A program made the translations under genes and the position numbers. From Rhodanobacteraceae bacterium (GTDB lineage Bacteria > Pseudomonadota > Gammaproteobacteria > Xanthomonadales > Rhodanobacteraceae): DNA of 64,000 nucleotides. The notes below the pieces were generated by a model, which saw only the letters and a list, made by a program, of their open reading frames with translations, searched no databases and was not told where the DNA came from. Shown here piece by piece: positions 8,867 to 19,738 of the stretch. Position 1 is the stretch's first letter; the number at the start of each line of letters is the position of its first letter. The DNA is taken from assembly GCA_030167125.1 (NCBI GenBank), contig CP126531.1:1984001-2048000 (forward strand), read 5' to 3'.

Positions 8867-11013
8867 GCAGCAAGACCGTCTCCGTGCTGGCGACGCGCAT
8901 CATCGAACAACTGGAGCGCGGCGATGCGCTTGCCGCGGAAGCGCAAGCGCGCCAGTTGCGCGAAGCCGTTCCCGACGACGGCGAACTCGCACGCCTGCAC
9001 GGCGTCGCCTTGTTGATGCTGGGCCGCGCCGCCGAAGCGCACGCGGCATTGGCCGACGCCGTGCGCCTTGCGCCCGACAATTTCCTCGCGCGCTGCAACT
9101 ACGCGGCGGCGCTGATGGCGGCCGGCGACGCGGGCGCCGCGGTCGAAATCCTGCAGCAGATCGCGCAGGAGCATCCAGGCGACGCCGGCGTGCGCAACAA
9201 CCTCGCCAACGCGCTGCGCGCCACCGGCGACGACGCGCGTGCCCGCGAACAGTACCTCGCCGCGATCGCCGCAGCGCCGGGACACCTCGGCGCCACGCTC
9301 AACCTCGCGGCGGTCGAGCTGTCGCTCGGCATGCTGTTCGACGCCGAGCGCCGGCTGCGCGTGCTGCTTGCCGCGCAAGCGCATCCGCAGGCGTGGTTGC
9401 TGCTCGGCAACGTGCTGCACCGGCGCGGCAAATTCGCCGATGCGCAGGCGGCCTACCTGCAAGCCGCCCACCTTGCCCCCGGCGCGGCCGAGTTCCCCTA
9501 CCAGGCCGCACTGATGGCGGACGAACAGGGCCACTACGCCGAAGCGGTCGGCTATTACCGGCGCGCGTTGCAACTCGATCCCGCGCTGGACATCGCCGAG
9601 GGCCAGTTGCTGTTCGCGCTGCGGCGGCTGTACGCGTGGGACGAAGCCAAATTGCTGGGCGCCCGTTTGCGCGCGCGCGTCGCCGCGGGTGCGGACAACG
9701 TCGATCCGTTCACGCTGCTGGCGGAAGACTCGACGCCGTCCGAGCAACTGGCCTGCGCCCGCGCCGTCGCTACGCGCGTCGCGCGCGACCAGCAGCCGCT
9801 CAAGGATCGGCTGCGTTTCGAACACGTGCGGCACAAATCCGATGCGCCGCTGAAGGTCGGCTTCGTGTCGACAGGCTTCGGCGGACGCGCGGGTGTGGCG
9901 CACGCCACCGCGCTGCTGAGTGTGGCGATGTTCGAACACCTCGGCCGGATCGAGGACATTGAGCTGCACCTCATCGCCACAAGCCCGGACAGCGGCCACC
10001 CGATCCGCCAGCGCCTGCGCGAAGCCGCGCACGCGTTCCACGCCGTCGACGAACTGCCGGTGGCGGATCTCGCCGGATTGGTGCACACGTCGGGCATCGA
10101 GATCCTCATCGACGTGGATGGCTGGTGTGCGGGCAACGTGGCGGGCCTGTTCGCGCTGCGGCCGGCGCCGGTGCAGGCAAGCTGGCTGGCCTACCCCGGC
10201 ACTTCCGGCGCGCCGTTCATCGATTACCTGATCGCCGACCGCTACGTCATTCCGGAAACGTCGCGGCGGTTTTATTCCGAAGCAATCGCCTGGCTGCCAC
10301 GCTGCTACCAGCCTTCCGACCCCACCCGCCCGATCGGCGCTGCGCCGCAGCGCGAGGCGTTCTGGCTGCCCGATGACGCGGTGGTGTTCGCCAGCTTCAA
10401 CAATGCGTGGAAGCTCAACGCGACGAGCTTCGCGCGCATGTGCGCCGTGCTGCGCGAAGTGCCGGACAGCGTGCTGTGGCTGCTGGACGCGAGCCGCGAA
10501 GCGAACGCGCGCCTGCGCGACGCCGCGCGCGCACACGGCATCGAACCGCGCCGGCTGGTGTTCTCGCCCGCGCTGCCGCACCTGCAACACCTCGCGCGCT
10601 ACCAACTGGCCGACCTGTTCCTCGACACCAATCCCTACAACGCGCACACCACCGCGTCGGACGCGATCTGGGCCGGCTGCCCGGTGCTGACGCGTCCCGG
10701 CGAAACCTTCGCCTCGCGCGTCGCCGGCAGCCTCAACCACTACCTCGGTATGCCGGAACTGATCGCACGGGATGACGCCGCGTTCGTCGCGACCGCGGCA
10801 CGCTTCGGCAACGACCGCTCGGTGCTGGAAGCGTTGCACCAGCGCCTCGACACCCAGCGCGCGACCTCCGGCCTGTTCGACATGGAGCTTTACGCCAACG
10901 ACTTCGCGATGCTGCTGCGCCAGATGGCCGACCGCCACCGCCGCGGCCTGCCGCCGCAAGCCATCGCGCCACCGGAACCCGCGCGCAGCGGCTGGGGTAA
11001 GCTCGGCGAATGA
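8863..11013 (+). CDS. TPR protein with C-terminal OGT-like (GT41) glycosyltransferase domain
   Basis: 716 residues: TPR-like repeats over about 1-310, then a bacterial O-GlcNAc-transferase/SPINDLY-type domain (about 330-690). Recognisable GT41 segments are [24 protein letters not shown] (the UDP-contact lysine region), [16 protein letters not shown] and TFASRVAGS. The family transfers a sugar, usually GlcNAc, from UDP-sugar to Ser/Thr of proteins; the substrate here is unknown. The His-containing segment that is GNHPTSH in eukaryotic OGT reads GGRAGVAH, so catalytic details may differ. ATG overlaps the prfA stop (ATGA). The gene ends at the left edge of the RHS island. Confidence 0.85.
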
Positions 11014-11036
11014 GCGCCAAAGACCAATTCGTTTCG
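11010..11036 (+). pseudogene. possible moaB start remnant at the island edge
   Basis: An ATG overlapping the OGT-like gene stop (ATGA) opens nine codons, MSAKDQFVS, that align with the start of moaB at 17645, MTSKNQFVS, sharing 12 identical bases (CAATTCGTTTCG). After this the frame runs into AT-rich island DNA. Read as the severed 5' end of an ancestral moaB, or of a moaB-like copy, at the left border of the 6.6-kb island. A chance match over so few codons is possible. Confidence 0.4.
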
Positions 11037-11090
11037 CAAGACTACCTCAGCCCAGCATGCTGCTCAAATAATGAAGTCATTTTCTGCAGC

Positions 11091-11549
11091 CTAGCCACAA
11101 GTCCTAATTGCCGTACCTCCTGTAGTCAAGGTAAAAACATAAATGGCTCCTTCTCTGGAATTACTTATAAACCCGAGACTACCGAGTATTCCATTTTTGC
11201 AAAGTTGCGATGAATGATCACTACCTTTCTCTGTACCAAGGTAATTCCATCCATTATTTTTCATTTCTTTTATATAGTAGCCTGTAAGTGTATCCGCGGA
11301 CTGATCCGATGAAAAGCGCTCTGTCACGTAGTAAAAGGTCTTCCTATCAATCAGTTTCATATCGTCAATAGGTCGACTGCCATTTGGTATCGGAATAGAT
11401 CTAAATTCCCTTACCAATTTATCTTTCGTAGTAAATTTGTATGTGGACGAATTATATATTTCAACAACTAATATGTAAGCCACTATAAATGCTGCCACAA
11501 ATAGCACTATTCGCTTTAACGTACTATCAATTTTGAGTTGTCGCGACAT
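11091..11549 (-). CDS. small membrane protein, candidate immunity partner of the RHS protein
   Basis: 152 residues, no recognised family. One N-terminal transmembrane segment (about 14-32, IVLFVAAFIVAYILVVEI) followed by a soluble domain that would lie outside the cytoplasm. The gene starts six bases after the stop of the RHS gene, on the same strand, and is much more AT-rich than the chromosome. Position directly after the variable C-terminal tip of an RHS protein is typical of cognate immunity genes; the function is inferred only from this context. Confidence 0.6.
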   Translation of the reverse strand: MSRQLKIDSTLKRIVLFVAAFIVAYILVVEIYNSSTYKFTTKDKLVREFRSIPIPNGSRPIDDMKLIDRKTFYYVTERFSSDQSADTLTGYYIKEMKNNGWNYLGTEKGSDHSSQLCKNGILGSLGFISNSREGAIYVFTLTTGGTAIRTCG

Positions 11550-11555
11550 TCTGGG

Positions 11556-13655
11556 TCAGTGACCAAAAATATTGCCGGTGTATTGATTATAACCAGTTCC
11601 GTAAGAAAATTGTCCAGCACCAACTCCTCCATAAAAGATTGTTCCGGAAGCGTTTTTGCTAAAACCCCCACCGACTCCATCATAGTAACTTGCGCCACCT
11701 GAGAATGAGGAGACTATGTTGTTAATTGTCTGACGACTATGATCACAACCTTTGACGTACCCTGCAGCGATTGCGACCCCACCAACTTGAAGACCCTTAC
11801 CCTGGGCAATCTGTGTAGGATTTCCCGAAATCCCAACAAAAGCATCACCGTAACTCGTATAGGTCGCGCTGATACTTACTGGTCCTAAACCGATCTCAAA
11901 AAGATAAACATCTGGAAGTTGGAGTCCCGTTCCCGATAAGCTCATCTGATATTGTGGTTCTGTATAAAATACAGCACTGTCTAAACCCAACCCATCCACA
12001 TTTATGATCGGATTATCGTTGCTATAAGCATATGTATTAACACCGCCCACCAACCCGATTGGGTCACTTTCCATGTAGCGACCCAAGGTCTCGTTGTAAT
12101 CACGCGCGCCGTTGTACCAAAGATTGTCTTCCTGATCGTAGTACTGGCCCGGGAAGCCCAAGTTGAAGTTGCCCCAGTGGTTCGCCGTCACGTCGCGGTC
12201 GAACGGCAGGTTCTCCGATTCCCACAGGATCGCCTTGGTTGCCGGATGCGTCAGTGCCAGAGGACGACCCGTTTGGTCCGCCGCCACCGGATAAACCCCG
12301 CCATTCGCCATCACCGTCACCAGCCGCCCATTGAGCCACACGTAGTCCATCCAGGTGCCGTTTTGGTCTTCGGCCAGCAAAGGACCACTCGCGTCCGGGG
12401 CAAAATACGTGGTGCCATCCGCCGCGCTGGTCTTCTCCAGCCGCTGTCCTTCTGCACTGATCGTGAAAGCGGTGCCGGCGGTATTCACCAGTCGCTCGAA
12501 TGGATCATACGTATAAGCGGCAAGCCCATTGACCGTGACCGTATCTCCATTGGCATTGTAGCCAAAGGTGCCATTCAGTCCTCCCGACACACTCGTCAGG
12601 CGATTACTGGTGGACGGATAAGCAAAGCTGCTCGCGACGCCGTTGATGACTTGCGAGGTACGGTTGCCGTCGGCGTCATATTGATAACTCTCGCTGTCCG
12701 CGGTCGAAACCGCGCTGTTCAGCCGATTCAACGCATCGTAACCCAGTGTTTCGCTCTGGGAGCCGTCCATGCCGTTAGTGATACCGGTGATCCGATTGGC
12801 CGTGTCATAGCTGAAAGTCAAGCTTTCCACGCCAGGTATCGTGATGCTGGTAGGCCGCAGATCACTGTCGTACACGATGGTGTTGGTTAGGCCGTTATTA
12901 GACGTCCAGCCCGACATCGCGAGATCCATGGGACGGTAGGTGATGTCATCGACTCCACCAATTAAATACGCGCCCACCTGGAGATTTACCTGCGACACAG
13001 CACCATCTGTGTAGTAGTACAGGGCTTGGTTGCCGTCGGGATAGTCCACGACCGAGAGGTGGCCCATGTTGTCATAGCTGTAGCCCAGCGAATAACTTGG
13101 GCTGCCACTGATATTGAAGGAGCGTCCCGTGATCCAGCCTTCGGGACTGTAGCTGTATCCGACACTGTCGGTCCCCGTCGTTGACACGCACAGCCTCCCG
13201 ATACCGTGCGTGCAGCTGTCCCACGTGAAGCTTTGCGACCCGTACTCGCTGGTTCCCCTCGATACCATGCGATTCAGCGCGTCGTAGCCGAAATATTCCG
13301 GCATGCCGCTGGCAAGTTGTTTGTAAGACAACCGACCATAGGCATCGTATTGAAACGCGGTGGCGCCGGTATCGGGGCTGACCTGCCGCCACAATTGTCC
13401 AAGGCCGTCCCATGCGTACGTGGTGACCAAACCACGCGGATCTTCCACCCCAGTCACGTGATCGCCAGCGTCGTAGGTGTATGACGTTATGCCATTCGCG
13501 GCGTCGGTGATGCCGATCACCCGGTTCAGTGCGTCGTAGGTGTAACTGGTTTTATGGCCCTTCGCATCGATCACCGACAACACGTTGCCATTCCCGTCGT
13601 AGGCGTACGTCAGCGCCTGGCCGTTCGAACCTTTGACCTGATATACGCGCCCTAA
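11556..13655 (-). pseudogene. RHS/YD-repeat protein gene, 3' part, cut by an IS
   Basis: In frame from the IS edge to the stop at 11556. It encodes repeated YD motifs (SYTYDALNRVIGI, GYDALNRLNS, TYDPFERLVNT), the RHS core end (YYDQEDNLWYNGARDY, GRYMESDPIGL, NTYAYSNDNP) and, beyond about residue 535 of the fragment, a Gly-rich tip of about 140 residues that has no similarity I can name. GC falls sharply in the tip, as in exchangeable toxin ends. Joined to the 5' part without the IS it gives one frame of 1,413 residues. It could still be translated from an internal start, but without secretion signals. Confidence 0.85.
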
Positions 13656-14841
13656 GGAAGGTCTGAACTATTCGTTTGTTTGAAGTGCATTCTGTCCACG
13701 ACATGGAGTCGGTGATGCGAATAGGTTATTTGGATATTGATAGTGGCCTTTCGGTGTGCTTGTGGAGCTCTGATCAACCCCTGTTTCCCGATTCACGGGC
13801 ACACTTCACCCATCGTGGTCAGCAATCTCCGCCGCGCCATCCACAGATTCGTGAGCGCAAACAGGGTGACGACCTGCGCGGTGTTCTTGGCCAGTCCCTT
13901 GTAGCGCACGTTCCGATAACCGAACTGGCACTTCAGGACGCGGAACGGATGTTCCACCTTCGCACGCACCGAGGCCTTGAGGTGCTCGATCTGCTCGTGC
14001 AACTCGCGCAGTTCCCGGTCGACCACCGCCTTGACCTTGCCGCGCTTGGCCGCAATGAACCAATCGCGCCCGCGCTTGGGCTTCACGCGCTTTTCCGCAC
14101 CTGTGTAGCCGGCATCGGCGTAGACGCTGGTCTCCTTGCCGTGCAACAACTTGTCCACCTCGGTGACGTCGCCGGCGTTGGCCGCGGTCGTAGTCACCGT
14201 GTGCACCAGCCCCGATGCGGCATCCACCCCAATGTGCGCCTTCATGCCGAAGTACCACTGGTTGCCCTTCTTGGTCTGGTGCATCTCGGGATCGCGCGAT
14301 TTGGCTTGGTTCTTGGTCGAGGGCGAGGCCGCGATCAAGGTCGCATCCACGATCGTCCCTGCGCGCAACAGCAGCTTGTGCTCCCCGAGATGCGCGTTCA
14401 CCACCGCCAGGATCTGCGTCGCGAAGCCGTGCCGTTCCAGCCAGCGCCGGAACTTCAGGATCGTCGTCTCGTCCGGAATCGCGTCCTCGTTCAACTCCAA
14501 TCCTGCAAACCGCCGCATCGACTCGATCTCGTACAACGCATCTTCCATCGCAGGATCGGACAATGCGTACCACTGCTGCATGAAGTGGATGCGCAGCATG
14601 CTCGCAAGCGCCATCGGCGGTCGCCCGCGGCGGCCGCTGGTCGGATACGCGGGCGCCAGCAACGCCAGCAGTGCATCCCACGGCACCACCTTGTCCATCT
14701 CGGCCAGGAACACCTCGCGGCGCGTGCGTCGCTTCTTGGCATCGAAGTTCAACGATGCGAACGTGGCTTGCTTCATCGGTGGCAGTTCCGGTTCGGCGAT
14801 GTGGCTATGATGCCTCAGACGGGGAATAAATCAGACGTTCC
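13656..14841 (-). mobile_element. complete IS5-family insertion sequence, 1,186 bp
   Basis: Terminal inverted repeats are GGAAGGTCTGAACTATTC at the left end and GGAACGTCTGATTTATTC read inward from the right end (15 of 18 matching). A 4-bp CTAA target duplication flanks it at 13652-13655 and 14842-14845, matching the CWAR-type target of the IS5 group. It encodes one intact transposase on the minus strand. Confidence 0.95.
13793..14776 (-). CDS. IS5-family transposase
   Basis: 327-residue DDE transposase, the usual length for the IS5 group. An N-terminal DUF772-like region (about 45-115) precedes the catalytic core, whose acidic triad reads as Asp144 (TIVDATLIA), Asp221 (YADAGYTG) and Glu275 (AKVEHPFRV), followed by the GYRNVRYKGLAKN signature. 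The frame is intact, so the element may be active. It is the only gene of the IS. Confidence 0.95.
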   Translation of the reverse strand: MKQATFASLNFDAKKRRTRREVFLAEMDKVVPWDALLALLAPAYPTSGRRGRPPMALASMLRIHFMQQWYALSDPAMEDALYEIESMRRFAGLELNEDAIPDETTILKFRRWLERHGFATQILAVVNAHLGEHKLLLRAGTIVDATLIAASPSTKNQAKSRDPEMHQTKKGNQWYFGMKAHIGVDAASGLVHTVTTTAANAGDVTEVDKLLHGKETSVYADAGYTGAEKRVKPKRGRDWFIAAKRGKVKAVVDRELRELHEQIEHLKASVRAKVEHPFRVLKCQFGYRNVRYKGLAKNTAQVVTLFALTNLWMARRRLLTTMGEVCP

Positions 14842-16987
14842 CTAACGCGTCGTAGACATGGCTCGTGGATTTGCCAACATCGCCTCCGCGCGTGATCACA
14901 TCGGAAGTGATGTCATTGGCGGCGTCGTATGCGAAAGATTCGGTTGATGTGCCGTCTTTATCATTGTGGGTGATGGTCTTGACACGTTGTTCGGCATCTC
15001 GGGTCCATGTGGTCACTTCGCCATCCGGCGCACTAACCTTTGCCAACAATCCAAAGCCATCGTAGCCATAGGTCCACGTCGCCGTCGTACCGTTCGGATG
15101 TGTGGTCTTGCTGGCGACGCGGCCCCGCGCATCGTAGGTGTAATCGGTTTCGTCGCCATTGGGCCCAACGATCTTGCCGACCTCACCCAGCCCGTTGTAG
15201 CCAGAATAGGTCGTGGCATGACCCAGCCCGTCGGTGGCCGACGTCAAATTGCCATGCGTGTCGTAAGCATAGGCGGTGTGGTCCGAACCGCCAGGCGATG
15301 GCTGTGTCACCGTCATGGTTTCGACCATGCCATTGCCGTACAGAGTGTAAGCGTAGGTTGTCATCAACGACTGGTTGGCCGTGCCGACGCTCGTCAGGTT
15401 GGTCCGAGTAACCGAAGCAATGCGGTTTTGCGCGTTGTAGGCATAACTGGTCTTTGAGTAGCCAGTTATCGTGATGCTGGTCAGGCGGTTCAACTGAGCA
15501 TTTGAATCCCAACCGTATTTCATCGTGCGAGCGATCGAAGTACCGTAGGCTTCCGTTTCTGACTGCAATTGGCCGTTGGCTGCGTAGGAGTAGGTGTGTG
15601 TGTTCCCATCCGCATCGACGGTCTTGCTCAGGTAACCATTTGCATCGTAAGCAATCGTGCTGAGCGTCGCGCCACAATCGGCAACAGCCGACTCGCTATT
15701 GGAAGTCAATAAAAATGGGTTGCCCTCGCCTGCCCAATAATATTGTTTGACTGTGCTGTGCCCGAGGGGATTGGTCAGCGTCGCCGTCAGCGTATGCCCG
15801 GTATAGCTGAAGCCGGAGTAGACAATCGAATTAGCTCCCGTTCCATCCGCAAGTCGTTCCCCCGTCGCACCATCAGGGAAGTAAGTGGCGTTCGCGGAAT
15901 TGTACGTAGCATACGAGTAAGGCACCCCGTTGTAATCCATTTCGGAAACGAGGAAGCTGCTTGGCAGGTACTTCCACGTAATCGTCGTCGTCGGGGAACC
16001 CGGAAGCGTAAGACTGCTTATCTGCATCGGGTTTAGCAAGAATATTTTTGGATTCGATGTCGTGTAAGAATACTTATAAACGTTTCCAGCAGGATCTGTC
16101 ACTGTGACGTTATGAACCGTAGTGCCGTTGACGGTAGTCACCTGACGCGCAATCGTGAACGAAGTTCCATTTGATGATGACACTGTTGTCAGGCTTCCTA
16201 CGCCACCCGTAATCGTCCATCCGATACCTTGTGAATTAATGATCGAAGTGAGAAAACCTGCTGCATTGAATGTCTTTGTTGTTCCGTCTTCATCATGCAG
16301 CGTGTAGGTACCGTCAGCATTTCCGGTCAACGTGGCAAGATTTCCGCCGTCGTTTTCCGGATAATTTCCCGCCGTTCCGGCCTGTCCCGTGAAAGAAATG
16401 GTCGAACCGTCTCCACGCCAGTAACTTATATGGCCGCAAGTAGGTCCACTATCAGGCACTGGAGATCCACAGTTGAGGACCAGCCGGTATCCCAAATTGT
16501 CATACCAGCCGTTTGGTGACGTGTAATTGAGTGAGTAATTCAGTCCGCCCTCGCCCGGCTGTGAAAACAATGTGACAGTGTCAATTTTAGATTGCGTGCT
16601 GATTTCAATCGGATCACCTGCTATATCACCACTCGTACCCACCTTGGTGCAATCGGTAGGCGAGCGATCCTCAGCCCCTTTTTTAGTAGATTGAACGGTA
16701 CTTACTGGAGTAAAGGGCTTGCCTGCACCAGCGCCGCCCATACCGCCCGCACCAGGACCCGAGCCGGGACCGCCGCCCACACTTAGTACGCCGTCTGCAG
16801 GCGGGTTCCACCAACACTCGGTTCCAGTTGTGGTTGTAGTTCCTCCTCCTGGGGCCGGATAGGTTATTTTATAGGGCGCACATTGAACCGATCCTAGCCC
16901 GGATGCTTTAGCCTGCGGGCTGAACGTTGTGATCACGATGAACCCGAACAACGCCAACGCGAATAGGCAAAAGATTTTCGGTTTCAC
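14842..16987 (-). pseudogene. RHS/YD-repeat protein gene, 5' part, truncated by the IS
   Basis: Starts at GTG 16987 with AAGGCGG eight bases upstream. A signal peptide (KIFCLFALALFGFIVITTF, cleavage near AKA-SG) leads into a Gly/Pro-rich linker, a DUF6531-like region (DPIEISTQSKIDTVTLF, YRLVLNCGSPV) and YD repeats. The frame enters the IS and stops there at 14831, leaving about 718 residues. An upstream ATG at 17113 gives a longer lead with no ribosome-binding site in view. The secreted form suggests a cell-surface or exported RHS protein rather than one loaded on a T6SS spike. Confidence 0.85.
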
Positions 16988-17644
16988 TTTGCACCGCCTT
17001 TTCCAATCCTGCGATTTCGCATTGACGCTAATCCGCGTGCGATAATTGACTTCGCTAACAGGTACAGGAAGTGGGATACACACGATACGACTGCGAGCAT
17101 CGCTCGCGAACAATCCGCGATATTCCGAGATTCATAAAAGGCTCCCCACAAACCCACTCGGTTCTGTTCCGCAACAGATCGGTTCAAAAAACCCTACATT
17201 GAAGACCTTTCAAAAAAGCTTTTCGCGGAGCGACACACGAAGACGCTCCAAAGCTCGTCATACGTTGACCTTTGTATAGTGCCTCGCCGTGATTTCTTCG
17301 CCGTTTGTGGATTGTGACGACGGGCACGGCTTGTTCAGCCGTTGACGGGGTTAAGCGTCAGGGGAAAACTGCTGCCCACGCGGAACTGGTTGCTCGTGAC
17401 CATTGCAATGCCCCCCAGACATGTCTAGCCCACAACCACGCCGACTAACGCGCGTTCCCGGTGATCGCCACGTCAACAATGACAGCACTTTCTTCACCCC
17501 CGTACGCCGCCGATGCCGCACGCGTACCTTAGATTTGTTAATACATCGCCATCCTCGTTTGGCGATTCGTCCGCCCACCCCCTACGCTGCAACGGCTTAA
17601 CTTTGCACCTGCAACCTTTCTCTAACCTTTCACTGAACTTTCGA
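16988..17644. other. 657-bp gap between RHS gene and moaB
   Basis: No coding region, RNA gene or repeat recognised. It should contain the promoter of the RHS gene on the minus strand and the right border of the island. The moaB start at 17645 has no clear Shine-Dalgarno sequence. Confidence 0.5.
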
Positions 17645-18163
17645 ATGACTTCCAAGAATCAATTCGTTTCGTTGAATCTGTGCGTACTGACAGTTTCGGA
17701 TTCGCGCACGCTGGAGTCCGATACGTCCGGACAATTCCTCGTCGACGCTCTGACGGAAGCCGGGCACCGCCTGCACGAGCGCAAACTGTTGCGCGACGAT
17801 CGTTACGCGATCCGCGCGCAGGTCGCAGCTTGGATCGCCGACGCCGCGGTGCATGGCGTGTTGATCACCGGCGGCACCGGTTTCACCGGGCGTGATTCGA
17901 CGCCGGAAGCGGTGTTGCCGCTGCTGGACAAGGAGATGCCGGGTTTCGGCGAACTGTTCCGCGCGGTGAGCTTCGAGGAAATCGGCACGTCGTCGTTGCA
18001 GTCGCGCGCGTTGGCCGGATTGTCGAACCAGACATTCGTGTTCGCACTGCCGGGTTCGACATCGGCGTGCAGGACCGCGTGGGAAAAGTTGTTGCGCGCT
18101 CAGCTCGACGCGCGCACGCGGCCGTGCAATCTGGTGGGCTTGCTGCCGCGGCTCGCCGAATAA
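17645..18163 (+). CDS. moaB: molybdopterin adenylyltransferase-type MoaB
   Basis: MoaB/MogA-fold protein of molybdenum cofactor synthesis, thought to activate molybdopterin by adenylylation. The 172-residue product has NLCVLTVSDSRT, the nucleotide-binding LITGGTGFTGRDSTPEAV and the C-terminal PGSTSACRTAWEKLLRAQL; all family landmarks are present. The ATG at 17645 is used because the longer upstream frame adds 44 unrelated residues. It lies right of the RHS island; its first codons resemble the remnant at 11010, so the island may have separated it from the OGT-like gene. Its 3' end overlaps the convergent LysR gene by 64 bp. Confidence 0.93.
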   Translation: MTSKNQFVSLNLCVLTVSDSRTLESDTSGQFLVDALTEAGHRLHERKLLRDDRYAIRAQVAAWIADAAVHGVLITGGTGFTGRDSTPEAVLPLLDKEMPGFGELFRAVSFEEIGTSSLQSRALAGLSNQTFVFALPGSTSACRTAWEKLLRAQLDARTRPCNLVGLLPRLAE

Positions 18164-19056
18164 CGGCGCCCGGCGTTCTCCTTCACCCCGATGTTTCCGA
18201 CGGCGTTGTCGATCACCACGCGCTCGAGCTGGCTCACTGCGAGGTTCGTCGTGTTCTGCCCCGAGTGCAGGCACAACTCGACGACGGGAAGCGGCGGCAG
18301 GCCGTGCCTTCCATCGAGCCGCACGAGGGACGGCGGTATGCCGGCCGTCGTTCGCAACGTGATGCCAAGGCCGGCCTCCACGCCTGCCCACAAGCTCTGC
18401 AAACTTGACGTGATGTAGGCAGCCCGCCAGGGAATCGACGCCTTGTCGAGCGCCTCGATACCGGCACGACGAAAGAAACACGGCGGATTGAACAGCGCGA
18501 GATCGAGCGGGACGCCCGCTTTCACGCTCACGTCCACACCCGCCGGCCCGATCCACGCCATGGGCAGCGTGGCCACGCGCCTGGCGTCTGCGCGGCTGCC
18601 ATGGCCCATCGCGAGCACGAGGTCGAATTCACCCTGGTCGAGGCGTTCCAGCAGGCGCCCGTTGCGTTCCACTTCGACATCCACCCGCACCGCCGGGTGG
18701 GCCCGCTTGAACTGGCCCAGCGCCGCAGGCAGCCAGGTCTCCGCGAAATCGCCCGGCAGGCCGAACCGCACGACGCCTTCCACCGCCATGCCGGCCACGC
18801 TGCGGACGGCTTCGTCGTTGAGCTCGAGGATGCGGCGCGCGTGCGAGTGCACAAGCTCGCCGGTTTCCGTCAGCACCATCCTGCGTCCCTGTTTGCGAAA
18901 CAGGGGCTGGCCCAGTTGGCTTTCCAGCTTCCTGATCTGCTGGCTCGCCGCCGATTGCGAACGGCCAATCTTTTCCGCCGCGCGACCCAGGCTGCCCGAT
19001 CGCAGGATCGCAACCAGCGTGCGCATGGCGGCCATGTCGAGGTTCGGCAAGGACAT
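18100..19056 (-). CDS. LysR-family transcriptional regulator
   Basis: 318 residues: N-terminal winged helix-turn-helix (about 1-65, LGRAAEKIGRSQSAASQQIRKLE) and a LysR substrate-binding domain (about 90-300). Divergent from the lipocalin-like gene with about 100 bp between, the usual arrangement for a LysR protein and its target, so it may control that gene and the GFA gene downstream. The inducer is unknown. The C-terminus (from about 298) is read from DNA antisense to moaB and may be longer than functionally needed. Confidence 0.9.
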   Translation of the reverse strand: MSLPNLDMAAMRTLVAILRSGSLGRAAEKIGRSQSAASQQIRKLESQLGQPLFRKQGRRMVLTETGELVHSHARRILELNDEAVRSVAGMAVEGVVRFGLPGDFAETWLPAALGQFKRAHPAVRVDVEVERNGRLLERLDQGEFDLVLAMGHGSRADARRVATLPMAWIGPAGVDVSVKAGVPLDLALFNPPCFFRRAGIEALDKASIPWRAAYITSSLQSLWAGVEAGLGITLRTTAGIPPSLVRLDGRHGLPPLPVVELCLHSGQNTTNLAVSQLERVVIDNAVGNIGVKENAGRRYSASRGSKPTRLHGRVRASS

Positions 19057-19157
19057 TGCTTTCGAATTTCCGATTGATTGATTTCAAATTATCAGATTTT
19101 CTTAAGCGTGTCCTGCGCCTATGATCCGGTGTGCCCTCCAGCTTCGGGACTCATCGC

Positions 19158-19676
19158 ATGAACATTCGTACAGCAAATACCGGTCGCATCATGGCCTTGC
19201 TTCTTGCGGCATGTGCACTCTGCAGCTCCGCCGCCTTCGCCGCGTCGACTCGCATGGTGTCATCGCTGGCCGGCACCTGGACCCTGGTAGCTGCCGACGT
19301 GCAGCACCCCGATGGTTCGCGCGAATCCGACTACGGTGCGCACCCCAAGGGGCTGCTGTTGATCGACAAACGGGGAAACTACTCGTTGCAGATCTTCAGG
19401 GCCGAACGGCCGTTCTTCCACGCCGGTGACAAGGCGAAGGGAACAGCCGCCGAATACAAGGCGGCCGTGATGGGTTCGAGCACGCATTACGGCAGGCTCG
19501 TCGTCGAACCGGATCGCGGGGTGCTCGTCTTCCACATCATTGGAGCATCGTTCCCAAATTGGGAGGGACAGGAACAGCGCCGCCAGTACGAACTCAAAGG
19601 CGATGTGCTCAGCTACCGCGTGACGGCGCGCCCCAACGGCGATGTGCCGATCTCGATCTGGCGGAGGGTCGAGTAG
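19158..19676 (+). CDS. exported lipocalin-like domain protein
   Basis: 172 residues starting at the ATG 19158 with a signal peptide (IMALLLAACALCSSAAFAAS), then a single lipocalin-like domain: LAGTWTLVAADVQHPDG, GLLLIDKRGNYSLQIF, YGRLVVEP, YELKGDVLSYRV. Such proteins (PF13924-type) are common and mostly uncharacterised; some bind small hydrophobic ligands. An ATG nine codons upstream is a weaker alternative. The signal could also be a lipoprotein signal (LLAAC) but that Cys falls mid-helix. Divergent from the LysR regulator. Confidence 0.75.
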   Translation: MNIRTANTGRIMALLLAACALCSSAAFAASTRMVSSLAGTWTLVAADVQHPDGSRESDYGAHPKGLLLIDKRGNYSLQIFRAERPFFHAGDKAKGTAAEYKAAVMGSSTHYGRLVVEPDRGVLVFHIIGASFPNWEGQEQRRQYELKGDVLSYRVTARPNGDVPISIWRRVE

Positions 19677-19738
19677 GATCGACGAAGGGTGACGGTCCAG
19701 GGTTCAAGCAGCGATGTCGAATACGAAGGAGGTCGATG

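Noticed and set aside
13652..14845. IS ends placed by the transposase ORF only
   Set aside because: The ORF ends are inside the element; inverted repeats and the CTAA duplication give the true borders 13656-14841.
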